Made by a program: the position numbers and the translations under genes. A stretch of DNA of 32,073 nt. It comes from Candidatus Laterigemmans baculatus (GTDB lineage: Bacteria > Planctomycetota > Planctomycetia > Pirellulales > Pirellulaceae). Where the stretch lies: assembly GCF_010367455.1 (NCBI RefSeq), contig NZ_WRPR01000100.1:1-32073 (forward strand), read 5' to 3'. Shown here in pieces: positions 12,938 to 20,042 of this stretch. Every line of letters starts with the position of its first letter. Positions within the stretch are counted from its first letter, which is position 1. The notes under the pieces are model-generated. The model did not search any database. It saw only the letters and a list, made by a program, of their open reading frames with translations, and was not told the DNA's origin.

Positions 12938-13807
12938 CTACGAGCTGGCGCTGCGGTAGGAAGAGAGGGCTTTTTTGAAGACCCAGCGGCTGGCCAGGAG
13001 ACTCAGGCCGGTGGCGAAGATCGCGTACAGGGCGAGTGGCAGTTCCCACCAGGGGCGAGGGTCGAGAGGTTCGACCAGAATCCGCGCTGGAACATTGACC
13101 ACCACCAACACCGGAATGACAAAGGTAAACAGCCCCCACAGAGCCCAGCCCCATCCGGTCTGATAGATCTCCATCGGGTAGCGGCTGAAGTTGGTGATAT
13201 AAAACCAGAAGTTGTAGAGCGTTTGGTTTCGCCCCAACCAAATGCTGGTGGCGCTCAGACAGATCATCAGGCTGTACATGATGACGACGCCGCAGGCGAC
13301 GAAAAGCACATACAGCAGCAGTCCCACTGCGGAGAACTCGTACGGATCCTGTTCGCGGTGGATCAGCCGATACATGGCGACCACCGCAATCACGAGACCG
13401 GCGGCGAAGTTCGAGAGGCTGCTCCAGTCGATTCGTCGGAACGAGATTAGGAATTGTGTGTCGATTGGTTTGAGAAGGGCGAAATCCAATCCACCGGTGC
13501 GAATCAGCTCGCTAAACTCTTCCGCGTTGGGCATGAAGAACGTTTGCACGATGCTGTTGATGAACCAGGTGGTCGCCAAAAACAAGAAGAACTCTTCTTC
13601 ACGCCAGCCGGTGTTTCGGCCGATCGAGCCGGTGTACTGGAAAATGATCAGATAGAAGCCCACATTCATCAGGGCCCACGAGACGCTCGTCAGGCACTGG
13701 AAGAGGAAGTTCGCGCGAAACGTCATGTCTCGCACCAAGCTGTTGCGGGCGAACGTTGCAAACACTCGCAGATAGTTCGGGCTGGGAGGGCGAGTCGTCG
13801 TGGCCAT
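12938..13807 (-). CDS. ABC-2 type permease, second membrane subunit
   Basis: A 289-residue integral membrane protein with about six hydrophobic segments, of the ABC-2 permease type seen in three-gene exporters with one ATPase and two permeases (COG4586/COG4587/COG3694 type). Interior features include the polar segment ELIRTGGLDFALLKPIDTQF after the second helix, a landmark of this group. The ATG at 13807 follows the preceding permease stop by 2 nt; the frame stays open further upstream, but that part overlaps the previous gene and is not real. Substrate unknown. Confidence 0.88.
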   Translation of the reverse strand: MATTTRPPSPNYLRVFATFARNSLVRDMTFRANFLFQCLTSVSWALMNVGFYLIIFQYTGSIGRNTGWREEEFFLFLATTWFINSIVQTFFMPNAEEFSELIRTGGLDFALLKPIDTQFLISFRRIDWSSLSNFAAGLVIAVVAMYRLIHREQDPYEFSAVGLLLYVLFVACGVVIMYSLMICLSATSIWLGRNQTLYNFWFYITNFSRYPMEIYQTGWGWALWGLFTFVIPVLVVVNVPARILVEPLDPRPWWELPLALYAIFATGLSLLASRWVFKKALSSYRSASS

Positions 13808-13809
13808 GT

Positions 13810-14688
13810 TCAGCCTCCAAAGCCGCTGTAGCGACGGACGCCCGCGGCGTAGGTCAGCCGGCAGGTGATGATAAAGAACGCCAGCCAGCCGGCCTGGATC
13901 GCCATCTCCATCGGCAGCTCTTCCGGAGGGATCTTGCCCAGAAAGACAGCGGCTGGGAAATAGGCGAGATATTTGAGTGGCAACAGTTGCACGAACCACT
14001 CGATCGAATCGGGCAGCAGCGTCAGCGGAAACATGTGGCCGCTGAGGAAAAAGCTGAACAGCATGTAGATGAACAGTAGCGAGCTGACTTCGAGAAACCA
14101 GAATCCGACCATGCCGATCGTGGCTTCGAGAAAGAAGCCGATCAGGAATCCCATGATCAAAGTCGCGAAGAACGCGATCAGCTGGGGAGCGGGCGGCCAG
14201 CCATCGGTGAAATAGTCGCGGCACAGATAGAAGACGAATGCGAAGGGGAAGATCGCAATCGTATAATAGGCCAGCTTGTGGGCGATCCGCGTGAGCAACA
14301 AAAAGCCGATCAGATCGACCGGCTGGATCATATAGCGTTTGATTTCCCCTTCGCGAATCTGCAGCGCCACGTTGCTCGCCAGTCCGGGCATGCTGCTGAA
14401 AGCGCGACCGATCATCGTGATCAGGTAATAGGCAACCATGTCGGCAAATCGGTAACCGCCGAGTTCCGGCGACTCGCCGCTGGCCGTCCGGCCGATCGAA
14501 TCGTAGACCGCGTACCAGAGGAAGATCTGGGTAATGATCGGCAGGAAACGCATCAGCGTGCCGAGCGCAAAATCACCCCGATAGACCAGACGCTCTTCCA
14601 GGGCGATGCGGAGGATCGTCCACCAGGTGAGCAGGCGGTTGCGGATCGGATGCTCCGGTCCCGCGTGGTTGACGGTGGCGGCTGTCAT
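13810..14688 (-). CDS. ABC-2 type permease, first membrane subunit
   Basis: A 292-residue membrane protein with roughly six transmembrane segments. It carries the cytoplasmic stretch [16 protein letters not shown] (about 110-125), which matches the corresponding LxxPxD region of its partner permease. Its ATG overlaps the ATPase stop in a 4-bp ATGA arrangement (14685-14688), and the next permease starts 2 nt after its own stop, so the three are translationally coupled. It would form a heterodimeric membrane channel with the 12938-13807 product. Exported substrate unknown. Confidence 0.88.
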   Translation of the reverse strand: MTAATVNHAGPEHPIRNRLLTWWTILRIALEERLVYRGDFALGTLMRFLPIITQIFLWYAVYDSIGRTASGESPELGGYRFADMVAYYLITMIGRAFSSMPGLASNVALQIREGEIKRYMIQPVDLIGFLLLTRIAHKLAYYTIAIFPFAFVFYLCRDYFTDGWPPAPQLIAFFATLIMGFLIGFFLEATIGMVGFWFLEVSSLLFIYMLFSFFLSGHMFPLTLLPDSIEWFVQLLPLKYLAYFPAAVFLGKIPPEELPMEMAIQAGWLAFFIITCRLTYAAGVRRYSGFGG

Positions 14689-15752
14689 CGGCTGAGATCC
14701 TTAGCGGCATGTTCCGCGTTGGCTTTGCGAGTGGCGGCTCCCCCGGATGCCGCCTCGGGGGCGGCCGCCGATTCCTCCTCGACTTGGTTGAACATGTCGG
14801 CGATCACATTCTCCAGCGGCGGGTCCTCGACCGAAACGTCTTCAATCGTGTACTCGCTGAGGGCTTGGGCTAACCGCAGCGGGACGTCGGCGCGGGCGAT
14901 CTTGAGGCGGACTTTGGGCCAGTTCGTATCGAGGACTTCGCCGATCCGCATCAGGTCCGCGGGCTGGTTTCCGGCCGCGAACTGGAGCGTCACGATTTTG
15001 CTTCCCGAGAAGCGATCGACGATGCCCGCCAGCGAGCCGTCGTATTTGATCTGGCCGCCGGCGATGATCACCACGCGGCGGCAGAGCGCGGCGATATCCT
15101 TCATGTAGTGGCTCGTGAGCAGGATCGTGATCTGGCGCTTCTCTTGGTAGTACCGCAGGAAGGTTTGGATCTTGTGCTGGGCGATCACGTCGAGCCCGAT
15201 CGTCGGCTCGTCGAGGAACAGCACGTCGGGGCTGTGCAGCAGCGCGGCGATCAGCTCCATCTTCATCCGCTCGCCCAGACTCAACTCCCGGACTGGTTGA
15301 CCGAGCAGCGTGCGGACGCCGAGCAGGTCGGTCAGTTCGTCCAGCGAGCGTTTGAATTCGTCGTGGCTGATCCCGTAGATCTGCTGGTGCAGCCGGTACG
15401 ATTCCTGTGCGGGAAGATCCCACCAGAGCTGGTTCTTCTGTCCCATCACCAGGGCGAAGCGGCGTCGGTACTCGTTTCGGCGTTCCCACGGCACGTAGCC
15501 CATCACGGTGGCTCGGCCGCTGGTCGGGTTGATCACGCCGGAGAGGAGCTTGAGCGTCGTCGTTTTCCCCGCCCCGTTCGGACCGAGGAACGCCACGAAC
15601 TCCCCCTGCTCGACCGTCAGATCGATCCCGCGGACGGCTTGCACGTCGCGGAATTCACGGCGGAAGAGTCCGCGGATGCTGTCGCCGAGTCCTTCACGCT
15701 TTTTGTAAACCCGATACGACTTGACGAGATTTTCGACCTCGATGATCGGCAT
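14685..15752 (-). CDS. ABC-2 exporter ATP-binding protein
   Basis: A 355-residue ATPase that powers the two downstream permeases. Walker [10 protein letters not shown] lies at 57-65, a variant signature LSLGERM at 157-163, Walker B VLFLDEPT at 177-184 and the switch His at 215 (LLTSHYMKD). The signature LSLGE and the N-terminal insertion before Walker A ([14 protein letters not shown]) fit the COG4586 uncharacterised exporter ATPases. The C-terminal 120 residues form the accessory domain seen in this group, ending in an Ala-rich tail. It is first in a three-gene operon, with a 4-bp overlap into the first permease. Confidence 0.92.
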   Translation of the reverse strand: MPIIEVENLVKSYRVYKKREGLGDSIRGLFRREFRDVQAVRGIDLTVEQGEFVAFLGPNGAGKTTTLKLLSGVINPTSGRATVMGYVPWERRNEYRRRFALVMGQKNQLWWDLPAQESYRLHQQIYGISHDEFKRSLDELTDLLGVRTLLGQPVRELSLGERMKMELIAALLHSPDVLFLDEPTIGLDVIAQHKIQTFLRYYQEKRQITILLTSHYMKDIAALCRRVVIIAGGQIKYDGSLAGIVDRFSGSKIVTLQFAAGNQPADLMRIGEVLDTNWPKVRLKIARADVPLRLAQALSEYTIEDVSVEDPPLENVIADMFNQVEEESAAAPEAASGGAATRKANAEHAAKDLSR

Positions 15753-16085
15753 GGCGGCCGCTGCTTCGATGTTGGGGGGCTGGAATTCGCAGGAAAACGG
15801 TCGCGGAAAAGTCGTTTAACGGCAAGCCGCAGGCGACTGCTTTTTAGAACACCGACGCCTGCGGCTTGCCGTTAAACGACTGTGCCCGTAAGTAAACGAC
15901 TGTGCCGGTAAGGCTGTGCGCGGGCAACGCTATGGAAGGGCACTGCCCGAGAAAGTGACGCTGTCGCCTCAGGCGATTGTAAAGCCTTCCGGGCGATTGA
16001 GTCAGGAGACGGCTTGCCTTTGGGGGGCTGGCGGAGACGATACGGTGCTTGCTGGTTTTACCGCTCACCGAACCAAGGGTGCTTT
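15753..16085. other. Divergent gap between ABC-2 operon and ispF
   Basis: This 333-bp gap must hold promoters for both flanking units, but I see no strong pair. It contains the large inverted repeat listed separately, then two related short direct repeats (GTAAACGACTGTGC near 15890-15905 and the same word at the end of the second arm), and a small GCCTCAGGC palindrome near 15966. AAGGG about 6 nt before 16086 is the ispF ribosome-binding site. Confidence 0.5.
15810..15881. repeat. Perfect 26-bp inverted repeat (REP-like)
   Basis: Arms 15810-15835 and 15856-15881 are exact reverse complements (core GGCAAGCCGCAGGCG / CGCCTGCGGCTTGCC) around a 20-nt spacer that contains TTTTT. The element lies between divergent genes, so a terminator role is less natural than a dispersed palindromic element. 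Confidence 0.85.
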
Positions 16086-16601
16086 ATGAAACGATCGCAG
16101 TTCACGCCCGACGGGCCGCCCGACTTCCGCGTCGGCCTCGGTTACGACACGCACCGCCTGGATTTGGGCGGACCGCTGCGGCTCGGCGGAGTCGACCTGG
16201 ATTGCGATTTTCACGCCGTCGGTCATAGCGACGCCGACGTGTTGCTGCACGCGATCGTCGACGCGCTGCTCGGGGCAGCGAGCCTGGGAGATATCGGCCG
16301 GCTGTTTCCCGATACGGCCGAGGAGAATCGCGGCCGGAACAGCGCCGAATTCCTCGTCGAAGCGATGCTCCAGGTCCGCGAAGCGGGCTGGGAGCTGGTC
16401 AACGTCGACTGCGTCGTGCTGGCCCAGCAGCCGCGGTTGGCCCCCCACGTCGAGCTGATCTGCCGACGGATCGCCGAGATCCTCGAAGTCGCCGGTGACC
16501 GCGTGGGTCTGAAAGGCAAGACGGGAGAGAAAGTCGGTCCCATCGGCCGCCAGGAAGCGATCTCCGCTCGCTGCGTCGCGATGCTCTACCGGATGAGCTG
16601 A
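16086..16601 (+). CDS. ispF: 2-C-methyl-D-erythritol 2,4-cyclodiphosphate synthase
   Basis: A 171-residue IspF, the MEP-pathway enzyme that cyclises CDP-methylerythritol 2-phosphate to MEcPP with release of CMP, acting as a cytosolic trimer. The metal-binding residues are visible as Asp21 and His23 in GLGYDTHRL and His55 in GHSDADVLLHAIVDALLG. The C-terminal GEKVGPIGRQEAI matches the family's nucleotide-binding end. The ATG at 16086 (AAGGG 6 nt upstream) gives the usual length plus a short leading extension; an upstream frame from 16014 is not needed. It is followed by cysS, a common bacterial neighbour. Confidence 0.95.
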   Translation: MKRSQFTPDGPPDFRVGLGYDTHRLDLGGPLRLGGVDLDCDFHAVGHSDADVLLHAIVDALLGAASLGDIGRLFPDTAEENRGRNSAEFLVEAMLQVREAGWELVNVDCVVLAQQPRLAPHVELICRRIAEILEVAGDRVGLKGKTGEKVGPIGRQEAISARCVAMLYRMS

Positions 16602-16671
16602 CGGGCGTGGGTTGGTGTGGCGTCGGGCGGGGTGGGCAGTGTATGTACAGTCCGTGGGGCGGGAATCCACC

Positions 16672-16700
16672 CTGCGGAAATCGCCCGGGTTTCCTATAAT
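16672..16700 (+). promoter_or_regulatory. Candidate cysS promoter
   Basis: A perfect -10 hexamer TATAAT at 16695-16700 stands out in GC-rich surroundings, 66 nt before the cysS ATG. The -35 position 17 nt upstream (16672-16677, CTGCGG) is poor. If real, transcription would start near 16707. Confidence 0.5.
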
Positions 16701-16720
16701 CCGCAAGTGGTACGTTTGAG

Positions 16721-16767
16721 CCACGGAAGACGAAAGCCCACGGAAGACCACGGAAGACGAAAGCCCA
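16721..16767 (+). repeat. 20-bp direct repeat in the cysS leader, period 27
   Basis: CCACGGAAGACGAAAGCCCA occurs at 16721-16740 and exactly again at 16748-16767, and a partial copy CACGGAAGAC sits between them. The last A of the second copy is the A of the cysS start codon. The repeat therefore makes up the whole leader just before the start, and no clear Shine-Dalgarno apart from GGAAGA is present. Confidence 0.8.
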
Positions 16768-18446
16768 TGAGTACAGCGCCCGCCACCGCATCGTCCGCGA
16801 GCAGCGCCGCGGCCCTCCCCGAGATCCGCGTCTACAACACGCTCTCGAAGTCCAAAGAGCCGTTCGCGCCGCTGCGGCCCCCGCACGTCGGGATGTATCT
16901 TTGCGGGCCGACGGTTTACAAGGAATCGCATATCGGCCACATGGTCGGCCCGGTGATTTTCGACACGATCAAACGCTACCTGAGCTACTGTGGGTATCAG
17001 GTCACCTGGGTCGTAAACATCACCGACGTGGACGACAAGTTGATCGCCCAGTCGCGCGAGCGGGGGATTCCGATGAGCCAGATCGCGGTCGAGATGACCG
17101 CCGATTATCTGGCGAATCTCCGGGAGCTCGGGGTCAACCAGATCGACCAACTGCCGCGGGCGACCGACCATATCGAGGGAATCGTTCATTTCATCGAAAC
17201 GCTGGTCGAAAAGGGCTATGCCTACGCCAGCAGCGGCGACGTGTTCTTCGACGTCGCCCGCGATCCGAACTACGGCCAGCTTTCGAATCGCTTGACCGAT
17301 CAGATGCTCGGCGACGGCGGGGGCGCGGCGGCCAAAAAGCGTTCGCCCGGCGATTTCGCGCTCTGGAAGTCGGCCAAACCCGACGAGCCGAGTTGGCCCA
17401 GCCCGTGGGGGAACGGCCGACCGGGCTGGCACATCGAATGTTCGGCGATGAGCCACGCTTACTTGGGCGAAACGTTTGACATCCACGGCGGGGGGCTCGA
17501 CCTGGTCTTCCCCCATCACGAGAACGAGCGGGCCCAAAGTTCCTGCTGCCACGGCGCTCCGATGGCCAAGTACTGGATGCACAACGGGCTGATGCGGGCC
17601 GGGGCGGCGGGCAAAGTCGGCGGCCGTTCGGACCGCGCCGCCGAGTCAGGAGCCGCCGAGTCAGGAGCCGCCGAGGGGGGAGCCACGACGGAGGGGCTCG
17701 ACGCGGTGGCGATCGAGGAACAGTCGGCCGGCAAGATCAGCCGCAGCAAAGGGGCGGGCGGACTCTCCGAGCTGATTCAGCGGCACACCGGCGAGCGGCT
17801 GCGGTTTTTCCTGCTCCGCACTCACTACCGCTCGACGATCGTGTTCAACGACGAGGGGCTCGAGGAAGCCGCAACGGCACTCGACGCGTTCTATCGCTTC
17901 TTCGATCGGTTTGAACAGATCACCGCTCGCTCGTTCTACTCGCTTCCCGCCGCTCGCTGGCGACGCGCGAGCGCGCTCGCCGAGGGGGAAGGGGCCGACG
18001 CCGACGCGACGCTCGCCGCCCTCGCGGCGCAGCGAGCAAAGTACCTCGACGCGATGGACGACGACTTCAATACCGGAGCGGCGATCAGCGTGTTGTTCGA
18101 CATGCTGCGGACGCTCAATCGGCACATCGACCAGCAGCAACTGGCCGCCGGAGCCCAATCGTCCGACGCGGGATTCGAAACGCTGCTGACCGGAGCCGAG
18201 GTGCTCCGCGAGCTGACGGCGGTCCTCGGCTTGTTCGCCAAACCGCAGGCGGCTGCCGGCGGTGGGGGCCAGGACGGTGCGGAGTTCGCCGCCCAGCTGA
18301 TGGAGATCTTGATCGAGCTCCGCAAGCAGGCGCGGACGAGCAAGAATTTTGCAATGGCCGACGCGATCCGCGATTCGCTCACCGCTTGCGGCGTGTCGCT
18401 GCTCGACAGCAAGGATGGTACGAGCTGGGAACGGCAGCGGTCGTAG
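16767..18446 (+). CDS. cysS: Cysteinyl-tRNA synthetase with low-complexity insert
   Basis: A 559-residue class Ia synthetase that activates cysteine and charges tRNA-Cys. Motifs: zinc ligands Cys46 (CGPTVY), Cys225 (HIECSAM), His250 and Glu254 (HHENE); HIGH at 55-58; and KISRS (323-327) in place of KMSKS. Most relatives place the KMSKS loop a few residues after the NGLM strand. Here about 45 low-complexity residues (about 278-322) intervene, including [15 protein letters not shown] encoded by a 15-bp tandem repeat near 17636-17683. The ATG at 16767 fits the family start. A second acidic Ala-rich stretch occurs near residues 410-425. All core motifs remain in one frame, so it is expected to be active. 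Confidence 0.95.
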   Translation: MSTAPATASSASSAAALPEIRVYNTLSKSKEPFAPLRPPHVGMYLCGPTVYKESHIGHMVGPVIFDTIKRYLSYCGYQVTWVVNITDVDDKLIAQSRERGIPMSQIAVEMTADYLANLRELGVNQIDQLPRATDHIEGIVHFIETLVEKGYAYASSGDVFFDVARDPNYGQLSNRLTDQMLGDGGGAAAKKRSPGDFALWKSAKPDEPSWPSPWGNGRPGWHIECSAMSHAYLGETFDIHGGGLDLVFPHHENERAQSSCCHGAPMAKYWMHNGLMRAGAAGKVGGRSDRAAESGAAESGAAEGGATTEGLDAVAIEEQSAGKISRSKGAGGLSELIQRHTGERLRFFLLRTHYRSTIVFNDEGLEEAATALDAFYRFFDRFEQITARSFYSLPAARWRRASALAEGEGADADATLAALAAQRAKYLDAMDDDFNTGAAISVLFDMLRTLNRHIDQQQLAAGAQSSDAGFETLLTGAEVLRELTAVLGLFAKPQAAAGGGGQDGAEFAAQLMEILIELRKQARTSKNFAMADAIRDSLTACGVSLLDSKDGTSWERQRS

Positions 18447-18545
18447 GAGTCGCGACCGCGAACCCCGCTCCTCTCGAAACGCACTCCGCGGCAACCACCG
18501 CCGCGGAGACTCAGGGAAGGCTTGGGCAAAGGGAAGGCTGCGGCA

Positions 18546-19034
18546 ATGGGACGATTTTTGGGAATCGACCCCGGACTGAACACGTCCGGATACGGGGTCA
18601 TCGAGACGAGCCCGCGGGGAATCCGGCTGGTCGAAGCGGGAGTGATTCGCACCAAGTCGCGGGCTTCGCTCGAGCACCGTCTCGGCGAGTTGCACGAGGC
18701 GCTCAGCGAGATCGTCGCCACGCTCCGCCCCGACATGATGGCGCTCGAGCAGTTGTTCTCGCACTACGAGCGGCCGCGGACAGCCATCTTGATGGGACAC
18801 GCCCGGGGGGTGATCTGTTTAGCAGCCCAGCTGGCGGGCATTCCGGTTGAGAGCTACGCCCCCACGCGGGTCAAGAAGCTGCTGACCGGGAGCGGCCGGG
18901 CTCCGAAATCACAAATGCAATTGGCCGTCAAACTCCAGCTGAACCTCGACACTCTGCCCGAGCCGGCCGACGTCGCTGACGCCCTGGCGATTGCCCTCTG
19001 TGGGTATCACTTCACACGCTTGGCTGCCGCCTAA
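18546..19034 (+). CDS. ruvC: Holliday junction resolvase RuvC
   Basis: A 162-residue RuvC, which dimerises on Holliday junctions moved by RuvAB and makes paired nicks. The acidic active-site set is visible: Asp8 (GIDPGLNTSG), Glu68 (ALEQLF), and Asp142 and Asp145 (DVADALAIAL). The ATG at 18546 has GGGAAGG about 8 nt upstream, and an earlier TTG at 18522 would add only a basic 8-residue extension. The gene is followed after 234 bp of repeat by ruvA. Confidence 0.95.
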   Translation: MGRFLGIDPGLNTSGYGVIETSPRGIRLVEAGVIRTKSRASLEHRLGELHEALSEIVATLRPDMMALEQLFSHYERPRTAILMGHARGVICLAAQLAGIPVESYAPTRVKKLLTGSGRAPKSQMQLAVKLQLNLDTLPEPADVADALAIALCGYHFTRLAAA

Positions 19035-19060
19035 CGGCGATGCCATGCACTTTCGTCACC

Positions 19061-19245
19061 ATCAGCCACCACACGCTAGCGTCGGGTTGTCACTTTCGTC
19101 ACATCAGCCGTCACGCGCTAGCGTCCGGTTGTTACGGCATATTCGAGAACCGGGGGCTAGCGCCCGGCGGCTGATGAATCATCCGGGCTAGCCCCCGGTT
19201 CCAAGAAACATCGCGGAAACCGGACGCTAGCGCGTGGCGGCTGAT
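19061..19245. repeat. Cluster of CGCTAGCG-type palindromic repeats (family also at window end)
   Basis: Five related 20-28 bp motifs: two direct (19061-19088, 19103-19130), one inverted (19148-19175), a shorter direct one (19181-19200) and one inverted (19218-19245). Units 19103-19130 and 19218-19245 are reverse complements with one mismatch in 28. The reverse complement of 19148-19175 is identical over 28 bp to 31935-31962 at the far end of the window. The cluster fills the ruvC-ruvA gap. Confidence 0.88.
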
Positions 19246-19268
19246 CCTGCGGAACCTGAGAGGATTGC

Positions 19269-19898
19269 TTGATTACCAAAATTTCAGGAGTGCTGGTGGG
19301 ACTCGACGAGGACGCGGCCACGCTTTCGGTCCCGCCGTTTGAGTACGAGGTCCTGATCCCCGACTATGTGCGTCGGCAGTTGCAGGCCCAGCTGAACAAG
19401 GAAGTCAAAATGCACACGCTCGACTTCCTCGAAGGGAACGCGGCTCAAGGTGGACGGCTGACCCCGCGGCTGGTCGGCTTTCTGACCGAGCCGGAACGCC
19501 AATTCTTTGAGCTGTTCTGCAGCGTCGATGGAGTCGGAGTCAAAAAAGCGCTGCGGGCGATGGTTCGGCCCGTCAAAGAGCTGGCGATTCTGATCGAGTC
19601 GCAGGATACGAAAGCGTTGTCGAGTTTGCCCGGTGTGGGACCGGCCACCAGCGAGCGAGTGGTCGCCAAGCTGCGGCGGAAAATGCCCCGCTTTGCCCTG
19701 ATGGTCGGCCGCGAAGGGGCTGGGGAAGACGCCGAAGTCGTGAGCAACGTGGCCCGCGACGCCTTCGACGCGCTGCTCGCCCTCGGCCACAGCGAGTCCG
19801 ATGCGCGGCAATTGATCGATGAGATGGTCAACAGCGGCAAGAAATTCAAAGACGTCGAGGCCCTGCTCACGGCGATCTACCAGAAACGCAAAACATGA
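19269..19898 (+). CDS. ruvA: Holliday junction branch-migration protein RuvA
   Basis: A 209-residue RuvA, the tetrameric junction-binding partner of the RuvB motor. It starts with the usual N-terminal OB-fold pattern ([18 protein letters not shown]) and has two helix-hairpin-helix motifs, [15 protein letters not shown] and [13 protein letters not shown], followed by a flexible linker and the RuvB-binding C-terminal domain (about 155-209). A TTG start at 19269 is used: GAGAGG lies 5 nt upstream and the product aligns with the family N-terminus, with no ATG nearby. The stop codon overlaps a short GCTAGC-type repeat. No ruvB is present in the window. Confidence 0.93.
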   Translation: MITKISGVLVGLDEDAATLSVPPFEYEVLIPDYVRRQLQAQLNKEVKMHTLDFLEGNAAQGGRLTPRLVGFLTEPERQFFELFCSVDGVGVKKALRAMVRPVKELAILIESQDTKALSSLPGVGPATSERVVAKLRRKMPRFALMVGREGAGEDAEVVSNVARDAFDALLALGHSESDARQLIDEMVNSGKKFKDVEALLTAIYQKRKT

Positions 19899-19919
19899 GC
19901 CGACGGCGCTAGCCGCGGG
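19897..19919. repeat. Short GCTAGC-centred repeat overlapping the ruvA stop
   Basis: GAGCCGACGGCGCTAGCCGC begins within the ruvA TGA and matches the motif at 4814-4836 with a few mismatches. It is a short dispersed repeat in the 144-bp gap before the photolyase-like gene. Confidence 0.55.
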
Positions 19920-20042
19920 TTTCGTCGGGCCGCTGAGCGGAGCGACCGGTCGCCGGGTGGGGCTGGTGTTGTCGAGGGTCTATCCTTGTACGACGCGGCG
20001 CGAGAGGGAGAGGTGGGACTCGGCGATCAATAGGGGTGGTGA

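Noticed and set aside
13808-14224. N-terminal extension of the second ABC-2 permease
   Set aside because: It overlaps the upstream permease in another frame; the start at 13807 gives the expected length and a 2-nt spacing.
16602-16766. T-box riboswitch before cysS
   Set aside because: No T-box consensus or terminator stem is visible; the leader is mostly a 20-bp direct repeat.
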